From Aplectana chamaeleonis (lineage: Eukaryota > Nematoda > Chromadorea > Rhabditida > Cosmocercidae): a stretch of DNA of 64,000 nucleotides. Below are positions 21,509-32,719 of the stretch, in pieces (position 1 is the stretch's first letter; each line of letters starts with the position of its first letter). The translations under genes were made by a program, and so were the position numbers. Location: positions 744,001-808,000 of the forward strand of contig JAPDOI010000273.1 in NCBI GenBank assembly GCA_029168955.1, read 5' to 3'. A model generated the notes under the pieces. That model worked only from the letters and a program-made list of their open reading frames with translations, did not search any database and had not been told where the DNA came from.

Positions 21509-22039
21509 TCAATGTGGCACACGCGCCCCGCCTACATCACCATGGGCCACCGAGAAAGTGGGCGTGGCGTGAATGTCACATTAGCGTATATGGGCCACAC
21601 ACGGCTGATAAGGTCCCATTTTAAGCCGATTTTTCGACATTAATGTTGCAATGGTGCCCGTACCTTCCTAAATTCGTTGAAAATTTGGAGACTGTTGTAT
21701 CACTGCACTTGTTTGGGTGACGGCATGGACCATTATGCTCCTACGCTGTAGCGCGTGCTGCAAAGGAAAGGCTTCTACACAGAAGTGCTGGGATGTGGTA
21801 GAAGTTGTTACAGTAGTTCCACACCTTTAGGTAGCCTCACACTACATACTAGTTTGACCACTGCTGAGGCACCCAACAGAGATGAGCGATCAGCTGAGTC
21901 GCACCCGTTTGATACGTATAAATGGAATTGAAATTGGGGTGTGAAATCCATCTGGAGAGTTCGCACGCGTCCATCCGTAGCCCAGTTCATTTGCACGTAA
22001 ACCCAGCTGAAGTATATACACCCAGTGCGTCCGGGATTG

Positions 22040-22160
22040 GGGCTCTGTACACACCGAACGAGGAGTTGTCTCACCTTTTCCAGCCCTTATTCCACTCGGG
22101 ACCACTTTGTTTGTATTGAAAAGCGTGACATGCCAAACTGCAAAAACGGGACACGTTTTG
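22040..22160. mobile_element. Partial family F MITE
   Basis: Keeps GGGGCTCTGTACACACCGA and the internal words of family F; the right end is lost after AAAACGGGACA. Confidence 0.55.
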
Positions 22161-22299
22161 TGAATAATTACCGACCACCTTGAACTAGGCGGAAATTAGG
22201 AAGACTAACAACAAGACGGGTTTCCGCCTGTCTGTTGCGGTCTCCTGACAAATTCCGTTTCCGGGAAAAAAATCTTGAGCATTCTTAGTGCTCTCCTGT

Positions 22300-23245
22300 C
22301 CCGGCGAGTACTCAGATTTGGTGGCGACCATACCGATTGCTTTGTGGAAAATGAACCGCGGTCTGGCGGCAATATCTGGTCCGGCGTATTGAGCGCAACC
22401 CTCATTGCAGAAGTAGAGGAAGCCAGTAACATTTCTGTCATTTCAAGAGAGCTTTTCACTCCTAACTACGCTATTAGCAAGCGGTTGTGGGGCGCTTTTT
22501 TGCAATATGGCTGAGTACACGAAATCGGTCGAGTCTGAGACTAATGATCGGGCCATTAGGTATATATTACATTATACATTCGAAAGTGTCTCGAACATGA
22601 ATTCTTAACGTTGCCAACGTCAGTACCGATGCCAACCGGATCGTTACTCACCCTCATTTTTTGAAGGGTACTGATTAGGGAGTTAATCGTCTCCCGTTTT
22701 GTCGCTCCTCCACCAAACGTGCTGTCAAGGATCGATGAACTAGAGGCATCGTCTGTTCAAAAAAGAGCAGTTGATAGGAGAGTTCCACGCAAAAGGATTC
22801 TAAAGTAGCTCACTGCAATTTTTCGTTTCGGAGCGTGGCCGTTTCGATGGACTAGCGAAGTGATCATTTTGCATTTCGTGTGCAGTTCTTGCCGTCTTGC
22901 AAAGCGAATTGGTCTGAAGAGCTGCCTGCTGCGTACAATACAATACATACCAATACACAGATTTCTTGTTTGCGAAGGAGACACGAAATCTACATGGATC
23001 GACCTAATATCGAATAGCAAAGACACGATGCGAACACGGAACGAAATGCGGATTCTCAATGTATTTCTAGAGCTTGGCTTGATCAAAGTTATCCGCTGGG
23101 GTTGACGTTTCAATGTTAGGCATTTTTTTAGAATATGTCCATCTTGGACGCTGTGTGGACTGAAAAGAGAGAAGTCCACGGACTGAGAGCGCAATTTAGG
23201 ATAAAGTAGAAAACGCGCTCACCGGAAAACGCTTGCGTCCATCCC
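22300..23245 (-). CDS. Candidate spliced gene, exons partly resolved
   Basis: On -, the clearest exon is about 22654-22746: acceptor ttttttgaacag, then DASSSSILDSTFGGGATKRE, NSLISTLQKMR and a strong donor GTGAGT. A further coding-like stretch at 22330-22470 reads LEMTEMLLASSTSAMRVALN. A possible first exon at 23222-23241 (MDASVF) ends at GTGAGCG and faces an acceptor ctctcttttcag at about 23184. How these join is not certain because several frames are open. Confidence 0.3.
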
Positions 23246-23521
23246 AAATCAAAAAATCAACAGAGCGGGGTACCACTACAGACTGGAGAACCTCGAAATT
23301 CTCATGGCCTCACGCGTGCTGGTGCGGAGCGGAGGTTAGGGACATCGGTAGAGCGTGTGACAGACGGAGGGAGCAGCGCCGCGCGTGCCGCCTGCGCCAT
23401 GAGTGATGAGAATTACGATTTTTTTAAAGAATTCGTTGTGAGACATTTCAGGGCTAATTTCGATTAGCCGACACTTGTATAGGGCTCAGTCTGCATTCTC
23501 TTCTCTTCCGTGAAGGAACTA

Positions 23522-24020
23522 CAATACCGTCGCTACCAAGGGAAAAAATGGGCGAAATGGGCAAAGTGGGCAACTAAAGCGTCTTGCGACCACAACTCGC
23601 CTCAAAGTGCTCCGTTTTCAATTTTGAAAAGACCAAAATATCCACCGTGCCACAATCTATCTAACTATATACATATATGAGCTAAAATCGGTAATTTTCT
23701 GTGAAAACGCTTTTTTAAGATGCAGTTAGTTATGAATTCGATAATGTTATCACAAGATGACGAGCCTATTCGATTAAAAAACAATCGTACGCCATCTCTA
23801 GCATGGTCAACATGAAAGTGTATTCCGCTAAAAAAAATCATGTCGCTCCCAAATTTCGCAAAATACTTTTGCATGGTTGTCCAGATCACGACATGCTGTA
23901 CATTTCGGCATTTAAGAAATTGAAAACGGAGCACTTTGAGGCGAGTTGTGGCCGAATGACGCTTTAGTTGCCCACTTCGCTCATTTCGCCCACCGTTTCC
24001 CTTGGATAGCTGCGGTATTG
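23522..24020. mobile_element. TA-flanked element ending CAATACC, 499 bp
   Basis: TA at 23520-23521 and 24021-24022. The inverted ends run about 90 bp (TGGGCGAAATGGGCAAAGTG; CGCCTCAAAGTGCTCCGTTT) with few mismatches. Confidence 0.75.
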
Positions 24021-24029
24021 TACTTTGTA

Positions 24030-24400
24030 CGCGCATTATAACTCTTTAAGAAAATCGATGATTTTTTGCTTGATCTTGTTCCTTTCTTCCAGATCTGGAC
24101 TCTAGTTACGGTTATTCCTAAATCCCACGGTTGAGTTCGGGTAAACTCCGGCCTCTCGTCATTAAAAGCTTGAATATTATGCTGAGATTCCGCTACCCGC
24201 GTTGCGGAAGCGTATCACGTTGCAATTTTTGAGAAAGGTATTCCACTTCGTAAATCGTTTCATGGGGCATTCATTCATGCTTCCAAAAGTTTTCGAAGTC
24301 ATTTCTTTTTCCGTGCTGTTATTTCATTGAGAAATCAAGTAGTTTTATTACCTGTAGTAGTCGACCTGTAACGGTATCAACCTCTTATACTCCTCCTTGA
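24030..24400. other. Unassigned spacer between two MITEs
   Basis: Nothing supported. Confidence 0.3.
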
Positions 24401-24457
24401 ATACAATTTTACACTCAAAGGTCGGTAACAAGCGATACGTCAGACAGAGGAGAAGTA

Positions 24458-24879
24458 CAATACCCAACCTCGAACTTCGCAAAAGGCGCTTTTTTGCGTC
24501 GCTTCGGAATAACTCTGTTAAGTTTGAAGTTTTGGAGGTAAGAAAGATACAGCAAGAATCGTCTCATCAAGATCTACAAAATGGTGTCAAAATTCCATTG
24601 ATACCTTTAACTAGACCCTAATTATAGGTACGTTACTCTTCCCATAACACGTTTTGACTCAAAAGGACGCTCGGCTGGCACTCTCATTTTTTTCTGAGCA
24701 ACATACCTATAATTAAGGTATAGTTTGGGAAATTAATGAAATCTTGACACCATTTCGTAGGTCTTGATGAGACTATTCTAACAATATTTTCTCATCTCCG
24801 AGAGCCCAAATTCCAAGGGCGAGAAAACGCGAAAACGCGTTTTTCTTCGCTGACTTGCCAAGTTTGAGGGTGGGTATTG
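24458..24879. mobile_element. TA-flanked element ending CAATACC, 422 bp, second family
   Basis: TA at 24456-24457 and 24880-24881; ends CAATACCCAACCTCGAACTT and AAGTTTGAGGGTGGGTATTG. The interior is unrelated to 23522-24020; only the terminal seven bases are shared. Confidence 0.7.
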
Positions 24880-25216
24880 TAAATATCATTCGAACTGCGC
24901 GCTTAAAGGCAGCGTTTAAAGGCACATCTGGGTTTTTCTTCTCGATACAATGTTTGACCTAAGTGAAGATAGATCTCGAAGCTTGAGACCTCAATGTTAC
25001 GTATTCATAATGCTACAGGCTCGTGAAAACTGCTCCATGGTCTGAAAATGCGTTTTCCCGGTAGATCATCTAGGGACAGGGGCTCTCTACACACAGAGGG
25101 AGAAGTTGTCCCGCCTTTTGCGGCTCTAATTCCACCCGGGACCAATCCGCTCGCGTTGAGCGGCTTGACGTCTCAAACTGCAACAACGGGGCAACACCTC
25201 CCTCGGTGTGTACTAG

Positions 25217-25490
25217 GCTTATCTGGGCCAAATTCCGGTCCACAAATGCGTCTCGACACGCTTTGCGACCGCACGCTCCCGAGTCAGAAGAGCTTCCAGC
25301 GCCGCAGCCTCCGATCTGCTGACTCTAGGTGGGTTTTGAAGACTGGAAACTAAGAAAATTTGTAGAAAAGTGTATAAAAAAGCCAAATCGAGTCGGCTTA
25401 GGCGCTGGAAACCCGACTGACTCGAGCGCGTGCGGCTGCAAAGCGTGTCGAGACGCAATTGCGGACCGGAATTTGGCCCTGATAAGCACA
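25217..25490. mobile_element. MITE family G inside the family F element
   Basis: The inverted ends (GGGCCAAATTCCGGTCC, then GCGTCTCGACACGCTTTGC) match over about 90 bp. Its target duplication is unclear, perhaps GTAC. Confidence 0.7.
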
Positions 25491-25526
25491 GTACACAGTA
25501 GAGTGAGGAGCTTTTAAAAAGAGACC

Positions 25527-26520
25527 GCACGAACGAATTCCGAATAAATTCGTTCATTTTTTATTTCGAACGAACGAATTCCGAATAAATTCGTTCATTT
25601 TTTATTTCGAACGAACGAATTCCGAATAAATTCGTTCATTTTTTATTCCAAACGAACGAATTCCGAATAAATTCGTTCATTTTTTATTTCGAACGAACGA
25701 ATTCCGAATAAATTCGTTCATTTTTTATTTCGAACGAACGAATTCCGAATAAATTCGTTCATTTTTTATTTCGAACGAACGAATTTCGAATAAATTCGTT
25801 CATTTTTTATTCCAAACGAACGAATTCCGAATAAATTCGTTCATTTTTTATTCCGAACGAACGAATTCCGAATAAATTCGTTCATTTTTTATTCCGAACG
25901 AACGAATTTCATCATAAATTCGTTCATTTTTATTCCGAACGAACGAATTCCGAATAAATTCGTTCATTTTATTCCGAACGAACGAATTCCGAATAAATTC
26001 GTTCATTTTTTATTCCGAACGAACGAATTCCGAATAAATTCGTTCATTTTATTCCGAACGAACGAATTCCGAATAAATTCTGTTCATTTTTTATTTCGAA
26101 CGAACGAATTCGAATAAATTCGTTCATTTTTTATTTCGAACGAACGAATTTCGAATAAATTCGTTCATTTTTTATTCCCGAACGAACGAATTCCGAATAA
26201 ATCTACGTTCATTTTTTATTCAGAACGAACGAATTCCGAATAAATTCGTTCATTTTTTTATTTCGAACGAACGAATTTCGAATACATTCGTTCATTTTTT
26301 ATTTCGAACGAACGAATCGAATACATTCGTTCATTTTATTTCGAACGAACGAATCTGGAATAAATTCGTTCATTTTTTATTTCGAACGAACGAATTCCAA
26401 ATACATTCGTTCATTTTTCATTTCGAACGAACGAATTCCGAATAAATTCGTTCATTTTTTATTTCGAACGAACGAATTTCGAGTAAATTCGTTCATTTTT
26501 TATTTCGAACGAACGAATAT
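25527..26520. repeat. 41-bp minisatellite, about 24 copies
   Basis: The unit begins GAACGAACGAATTCCGAATA and continues AATTCGTTC then a T-rich spacer. Each unit is a small inverted repeat (GAACGAATT / AATTCGTTC). Copies vary by single substitutions and spacer length. Confidence 0.9.
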
Positions 26521-26827
26521 TCGAATGACCAATAATTTAAGCATCCATAGCATTATCGCGCAAATGCGAAGTGAGCGGCACTAACAAGTTGAATTCTTCT
26601 TCTAGAGCTTTATTTCCACTTACAATTGGAAATAAGGCACGACTCATCTCTAGACCTGTACGGGCTACAACGCAAAGAATGCTACAAAATCAACTTTTCC
26701 TCTGTAGCTTAGCCTAAGGAGCTTATTCGAGGACCTTACTAACTTTGCCTGCCCCATAAGCCAGCGAGATTGGTGGAGCCGAGCTCCATAGTTATCTCCA
26801 GAGGGTGCTTTTGCCTCTATGTTTTGA

Positions 26828-27311
26828 AGGCAGTGTTCACGATAATCTTTAATTTTGAGATTATTCGCTATATCGATTAACTGGCCCCCGGGTAGATCTA
26901 AAATGACGTAGAAATTGAGAAAAACGCAACAGAAGTACGCGAAATCCTTAAGTATCACCCCGCCTCTTAAGTATCACAGGAATTGTTTGTTGTGACAATG
27001 AAATCTTTTGTGGACGCGTCCTTTGCAATTCTTTACTCTCTTTTGCTCCGTTCCTTCCTTAGAGCCCTAACTGATTCTGCTTTGCATGAAATATTCTTCT
27101 ATTTTCGATTGACACAGTTTTCCAATGGTGACAACCACCATTAACATGTTTATCCGACCGGACAACTGGCACATGTTAAAGAATAATGTCACTGAAGTAC
27201 GACGTTTTAATGCGTTTCTCGCCATTTCTTCGTAATTTTGGTAACACTTGGAGGCCAGCGCATTGTTTTATGTGAAAAACTCGCGGATGAAAATCATTGT
27301 GAACACTGCCT
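26828..27311. mobile_element. MITE family A, 484 bp, TTGA duplication
   Basis: Identical TTGA on both sides (26824-26827 and 27312-27315) in place of TTAA; ends AGGCAGTGTTCACGATAA and ATTGTGAACACTGCCT. Nested inside element H. Confidence 0.8.
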
Positions 27312-27699
27312 TTGAACGAGAGGCGCAGAGTTCTGCTGGAGCCAACAACGGGGCTCGGCTCCACCGACCTGGCTGGCTCACTCTGAGAGAATCTTTCGCG
27401 CTAGTACTGTGATGCTCCCGTGATTCGCGTTCGTTCCGCGATAGTTACCCAATCGACTCATCCGTTGACATTCTCGTTCTCATACCGTGATAATACCGCG
27501 ATCGTTGAGAGGTTTACGGCGCTAATACCGTGGTGCACTTGCGATCCGCGACGGTACCGTGATCGTCTCCCCCCGCTCCCGCGTTCTCATGTTGTGCAGA
27601 TTTGTAAAGCAGCGCGAAATGCGGCGAGGGCAATACCTTATAGCTTCGTGTTGATCTGATAGACAACACTCGCTCGGGTGAAACATCGAGAGCTCCTGG

Positions 27700-28050
27700 A
27701 TGCGGTACCATCAGAAGGCTGGAAGAATCTCGCGATCGTCCCGCGATAGTTCCAAGCTCGGTTCGTCGCGGATCCGCGATGTAACGCCCCGAATACGTCA
27801 ATGTATAGACGCGATTCGCCCTCAGGTTGAAACTGGTAGGATCTCGCAATTGTTCCGTGATAGGCCCGTGCTTGACTCCTCGCGGTTTTGCTATAGAGCA
27901 TCGTGGGAGCATCGATGAACGAAAGCGGTACACTCTCGGTTAGAGACTGGCAGAATTTCGCGATCGTTGCGCGATAGCCCCATGCTAGAATCCTCTCGGC
28001 CACTACCAGAAACCGGAGATTCTACCCGTGAACGATCGCGGGGGATCCTC
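27700..28050. repeat. 114-bp diverged tandem repeat, three units
   Basis: The words GAATCTCGCGATCGTCCCGC, GATCTCGCAATTGTTCCG and GAATTTCGCGATCGTTGCGC recur at 114-base spacing (27719, 27833, 27947). On - the frame 28003-27638 stays open through all three as 38-residue units around Y(R/H)-x-TIA(R/K). Whether it is translated is unknown. Confidence 0.6.
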
Positions 28051-28079
28051 TCAGAATATGGAGCGTGCAAAGTTAGGAA

Positions 28080-28870
28080 TCCGAAATATCATTCGACGCA
28101 GAATTTTGCGTAGATTTCAAAAACAACCCTCACCAGGTTAAAGGCGAAAAACCGGTGTTTCGTAAAATGAATCAGGCTGGAGGATCGAGAATAGTTTTTC
28201 AAACTGGAAGCACAAGTTGACGCAGAATTCTATCTCCAAGCACAAAAAAGTTATGGACGAAAAACCGGCAGTGACACCCACACAATCTTGAAAATGACTT
28301 GCATGAATGTTGGGTGACTTTCATTCTTTTTCGAGGCGCGTACTGGGGGGAGATCGGAGTACGGAGCGGAGTTTGTTGCTCCGTCGGCCAATCGACAGAC
28401 GTCTCTCCACCACTTAAGACGTGGGTGATTGGTCAACGGAGGGATAAACCCCACCCCCACGTATTCCCATCTCCTCATGTGCCTCGGGGCGTTTCACCGG
28501 TTGTCACCGGTTTTCCCAATTTTCCCAATGAGGGAGGTTCCCCCTTCACCTGCCCAGAGGTGAGGGTTGGTGGAGTGCATGGCTCCACCCAACGAAGCTA
28601 TGGTTGGTGTTATCATTGCCCAGCGGCATGGACAAATGGGAGTGGCCAAGTGCGATTGCCATATGGCTCCCCCTGTTAGAACCGCCCTAGTAGCCTCATC
28701 AGACGGTGTGGGGAAAAAATTTAGTTCTTGCGTTCGGGAAAAGGGAACAATGGAGTAATGAAGAGACTGACATCAGTCTTGAAAGGTATGTCGATTCCTT
28801 CATACATTGGAGCTGATTTTCATATTTTTTGTTAAGCCAGCTCGGGTATTCAAATTGGAATAACGTTCGA
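28080..28870. other. Interior of element H, unassigned
   Basis: A partial direct duplication is visible (GCGAAAAACCGG at 28143 and CGAAAAACCGG near 28257; GACGCAGAATT near 28098 and 28219). Otherwise no gene recognised. Confidence 0.35.
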
Positions 28871-28875
28871 ATATT

Positions 28876-29175
28876 CACCTCTGCGAATAATCGAACTCGA
28901 ACAGTATTCGAATATTCACCTTTCCCGAATAGTCGAATTCGAATAATATTCGAATATTCACCTTTCCCGAATAGTCGAATTCGAATAATATTCGAATATT
29001 CACCTTTCCCGAATAGTCGAATTCGAATAATATTCGAATATTCACCTTTCCCGAATAGTCGAATTTGAATAATGTTCGAATATTCACCTTTCCCGAATAG
29101 TCGAATTCGAATAATGTTCGAATTTTCACCTTTTGCGAATAGTCGAATTCGAATAATGTTCGAATATTCACACTT
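28876..29175. repeat. 42-bp minisatellite, about seven copies
   Basis: The unit is CACCTTTCCCGAATAGTCGA followed by ATTCGAATAATATTCGAATATT. It is rich in TTCGAA palindromes like the array at the other end of element H but with a different unit. Open frames on both strands here are by-products of the repeat. Confidence 0.9.
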
Positions 29176-29425
29176 TTCGAATATTCGAATGTTCGAATAA
29201 AAATTCGTTCGAAAAATTCGAATATTTATTCGAACTCGAATATTCGGTCCTCACTCTAGTACACAGCCCCTGTCCCGATCATCTAACTCGAGTAACAGAC
29301 GCGCCACGACAGGCTCCGTCAGGCCGCGGAAATCCAAAACTCTATTTTCCTTATTTCGAAAGAACCTCGAGTTTGGACGCGTGTATTAAAAGCTTTTTAT
29401 TATTACAGGATTATTGACCGCAAAA

Positions 29426-29883
29426 AGGCGAAAAAAATGTGGATCCTAAAAAGTATGAAGGGATAAACCAATTCAGCCGTTCAAATTGCCGACATTTGTG
29501 TAATACACAAGAAACACCGGACAGATGTGAGAAAATGGAAGCTGAATGTACCGGTATTTTCGAACGAGTTTTACTTCGAAGCTGGAGTGTTTTGGGTGGC
29601 CTGTTCGCGACATATCACAACCTAGTAAGTCTACCTACGCAAAATTGTGAACAAAATAACACGGTTTTTCGCGCGTACGCTGCCTTATAACTTCTCTACG
29701 GCAGGCGTAGGAGTGAATTGTTTTGCGAAGGCGTTAGGCATCAGATTATCTATCTATGAGTTGCTGATGATCCTAAAAGTCCTAAATCATGTCTTGGAAA
29801 AGGTCAGCAATGACGAACACCGTTTGGTAATTGTCACTCATTAGTGTTTCATCCTGGCCGGGTTTGTTCCCGATTTGTGCTAA
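29426..29883 (+). CDS. Three-exon 3' end of a small Cys-containing protein
   Basis: Exon ending 29553 reads VDPKKYEGINQFSRSNCRHL, then CNTQETPDRCEKMEAECT before G|GTATTT. Exon 29705-29802 follows ttctctacggcag and reads GVNCFAKALGIRLSIYELLM then LNHVLEK before GTCAGC. Exon 29845-29883 follows cactcattag and ends CFILAGFVPDLC at TAA. Phases agree throughout. Six or more cysteines suggest a secreted protein, but no signal peptide is in view and the start is not resolved. A strong alternative donor (GTAAGT at 29626) exists. Family not recognised. Confidence 0.5.
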
Positions 29884-30329
29884 CAAGATCAAACTGGGCG
29901 ACTGCTGATAAACTTTGATAAGTGTTATCGTCGCGGCGCTATTAAACATGTGCAGAGTTGCAGAAAACTAAAGGTGGCAACTGCGGAAGTGAAGTCCAAA
30001 GAAATCTTAGCAGAGAAATTCTACGATTGAACGAAAAACCAACACTGAAGAAAACAACAGCTGACGATCGAAAATGGTTTGGAAAGGCTTAGTGGAAGAT
30101 TAGAAGAAAATCACGTGCAATCATTCACTTTTATCAGCTCGGCCCATAACCAACAAGGACATCAGCTTCAAATCCACTCAACAGATAGTTAAGACGCAGT
30201 TTATCGTACAGATCGGAAACAAGACCTCGAGGCTGCGGCAGTCCTTGGATACCGTTCGCTTTATGAGATTCGTTAAGGAGTGATGCCGTTGGAACTCCCC
30301 AGTAAGGCTGATTTAACACGGCGGTATAG

Positions 30330-30680
30330 GTTGTTTATGTTTGTTTATATTTATTACGCTTGCATGAGGCAATCGTTAAATAACAATGGTCGAAATGGCA
30401 TAATACTAAGAGCAGAAAGAAACAAAAAACTTGAATACTCTGAACTGTGTTAAGAAAGGTATGAAAAAGGAAATGAAGAAGAAGGTATAAGAATCGTTCC
30501 GAACTATGTACTTTGACGTTTCACTGGTGAGTAATAATTTTTCAACATGCCGTTTAAACTGGCTTTGTGTCATCGATACTGATATATTCTTCGTGAACTT
30601 CAGACAAACACTTCCTACGCGAAAAGTGAAAAATCTAGCACGTAAACTACAATGAACAATACTTTTGAACAGAACCACCG
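30330..30680 (-). pseudogene. CR1-type LINE remnant, 3' end
   Basis: On - the reading LRARFFTFRVGSVCLKFTKN then QSQFKRHVEKLL matches the pattern at the C terminus of CR1-like reverse transcriptases (R-x-x-F-F…F-K-R). The 50262-51000 copy shows the same pattern at greater length. Truncated at its 5' side. Confidence 0.5.
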
Positions 30681-30699
30681 CACCACCGATGTCCCGTTC

Positions 30700-31200
30700 T
30701 CAGCTCAAACGGGACCAATCGACCTGGGACTCGGCCTACAACTTTATTTCTGATCCTCTTTCGAAAAAGCACTGCGACAGCCCAATCCACAGAGTCGATT
30801 TTTGATCCCATTCACATGTGCCAAGTCCATTCTCGCTTCAAATGGGACCAGGATTCTGTTAACCCTGTGTGCCAGGGGGGTTTACAGGTCGAGACATGTG
30901 TGCATGGTCATAATAAAGGGCTCTCGATGATGATTCCAAATATGCCCCTAGCTTCCCGAACGAGTCACATTGAGCTGAGTTATGACAAAGCTGCGGTTTG
31001 CGGCGCACTTTGTTCAAAAGTCGCGGGCGGTATCGTAGTTTTTGGGCGATTAATTAAAATTTTGAAGCGATTTCCTCTCGCCCGTGAGAGAACTGTCTAA
31101 AGACGTTGTTAATTCCGATTGCAATCGAGTCATGTAGTATGTAGTTTGTGAACCAAGCAAACGTCAAATACCCTGCGCCGGTATTCAGGGGACGAAAGCC
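30700..31200. other. Unassigned stretch with a short imperfect duplication
   Basis: TTCTCAGCTCAAACGGGACC (30694) and TTCTCGCTTCAAATGGGACC (30832) are similar. A + frame at 30816-31100 is open, with no convincing splice sites. Confidence 0.3.
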
Positions 31201-31469
31201 CAAAGTACTGGTTCCTAGTTAAGGTTCTCGGGTTTCTCGAATACAAAAAAACCTCCGATCTCTGCAAGTAGCTTGCGTGTAAAATTATTCTGTTTTTTCA
31301 ACGTGGTGCTACTTGACACCCTCCAGAGACTAAGCGTGAATTCAGGGCGTGATATAAAGATGGCGGTTGTGTGCGACATGTTGGTGTAGTTTTTCTTTGA
31401 TGGACAACGATTCCCGCGCCTTGCTTTTCTCAAGAACCGTAAGCAGATGGCCCGTAGTTGTTGGGGACT

Positions 31470-31653
31470 TTACATTTGAATGAGCTTAGAGTGAAGTAGT
31501 GTGCTTATTGAGTGCGGATCACACCAACGCCAGGCATCTCCGTTGAGTCTGCAGGCAAAGAAAATAGCATTCGCTAGCTCATCGATTCCACAATCTGGCA
31601 GGGCTCTGGATCCGAAGTTGAGCGAACGAATGACGGTCACCATCCTCTCAGCT
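31470..31653 (-). CDS. Terminal exon, unrecognised
   Basis: On -, after acceptor ttggtagcacag the frame reads ERMVTVIRSLNFGSRALPDC then LANAIFFACRLNGDAWRWCD to TAA, 60 residues, with a coding third-position pattern. Upstream exons were not found. It is too short for most ORF finders. Confidence 0.4.
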
Positions 31654-31776
31654 CTGTGCTACCAAACAATATGAACATCAGTATAAAACAACGTGAGCAA
31701 TAGAATGAAACAATTCAAATGCCGGTTTTTAGGTAGCAGCTCCGTTATTTTATCGCACCTTGCGGTTTTTTTTCAG

Positions 31777-32719
31777 CGCAGCAACTATCGACGGAGGCTG
31801 AGTCTGACAAAGAGAATCTCATACTTTTTCTGAAGGTGACTGTATCGCATGATTCCGCATGCTGCTAATTATCTGCCTCGCTCGGCGGAGTGAGGATGAT
31901 TGAAAAAGGACAAAGTCCCCGAGGAACGCAAGAACGTTCACCCTTTTAAGGGTCTTCCTTCTATGCAGTAAATCAGAATTGCAAAAACCTGACAAGCGAC
32001 AGCTAAAAGAACAGGCGGAAACCAAAAAAGTAGAAAAGACATTTTACAAGGATAAATATCGACAATGCAACGCGTTGTTATGGTCGTTTATCTACAACAG
32101 GTTGAAATGAAAGGAAAAAGCGATAGTGGTGAGGAGGTGACAAACCAACTGATAACCGTTATCAGCCCCACCTCAATCTGGTTGCCAGTTATTCTTGTTT
32201 GCATTCTTCTGTCATCCTTCTTATCTACCGACGCAAAACAGGTACCACTGATAAAATACTCGGGTGACCATGAAAGCTGGCAGCAAGCCATTTGAAAGGA
32301 TCCTCATTCATGTTGTCTATGAACATCCATCAGTGGCGCAAATTACATAGATTGCATTGCAGCACCAACAAATCGGACTCCTAATCAGATTTGAACGAGG
32401 ATAAGCTGATTGCATTGATGCGCTTAGATGACGAAAAACACCTGCGTTCAAGGGACTTTCAAACTCCGGGTCAGTCGATTAGCATTTCACAGCAGCTGCT
32501 GCTGTTAGCAGAAGGTACATCAAGTGTGCTGCGAAACTCTTTGTACGCCGGTTCGATTGCTATTGTGCCCACGTTGAAGAAAAAAGGCGGTTGTGCGGTT
32601 GAGTATTTCCACTAGCTGAGATTCGAGACCCCAACACCTTTGTCAGCAAACAGGAGCATAAGATCGTCAGAACTGTTCTCTACTTAGCGATAACCTGTTA
32701 TAGGACGTGGGCGGGGTGA
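31777..32719 (+). CDS. Spliced gene for a single-pass membrane protein
   Basis: Exon 31777-31835 (acceptor ggttttttttcag; QQLSTEAESDKENLILFLK; donor GTGACT) precedes a coding stretch ending at 32100 (KRQLKEQAETKKVEKTFYKD, then QCNALLWSFIYN). Exon 32166-32263 continues in phase with SPTSIWLPVILVCILLSSFL, a clear membrane segment. Exon 32389-32514 gives LNEDKLIALMRLDDEKHLRS and SISISQQLLLLAE. Exon 32616-32719 gives IRDPNTFVSKQEHKIVRTVL and ends at TGA. If intron 32515-32615 is retained the protein ends at 32615. The join between the first two exons is not resolved. Family not recognised. Confidence 0.5.

Larger units (their letters stand above)
25499..29258. mobile_element. Element H: 3.76-kb element with minisatellite ends
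   Basis: TAGAGTGAGGA at 25499-25509 and its complement at 29248-29258 are flanked by an exact 8-bp duplication GTACACAG (25491-25498 and 29259-29266). An 8-bp duplication with short TIRs fits a hAT-like element (family knowledge). No transposase is present, so it is non-autonomous. Each end runs into a tandem array (25527-26520 and 28876-29175). The middle holds a family A MITE, a 114-bp tandem repeat and unassigned sequence. Confidence 0.75.
25073..29276. mobile_element. Family F MITE split by about 4 kb of later insertions
   Basis: The left part (25073 to about 25213) and the right 10-20 bases (to 29276) are the two pieces of one ~160-bp family F element. The nine bases GATCATCTA flank both outer ends (25064-25072 and 29277-29285), which proves they belong together. 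Confidence 0.8.

Noticed and set aside
25527..26520. CRISPR-like regular array
   Set aside because: Units are contiguous and nearly identical with no unique spacers, and the setting is a eukaryotic transposon; it is a minisatellite.
28829..29171. Open frames on both strands encoding repetitive peptides
   Set aside because: The 42-bp unit is a multiple of three and palindromic, so frames stay open by construction.
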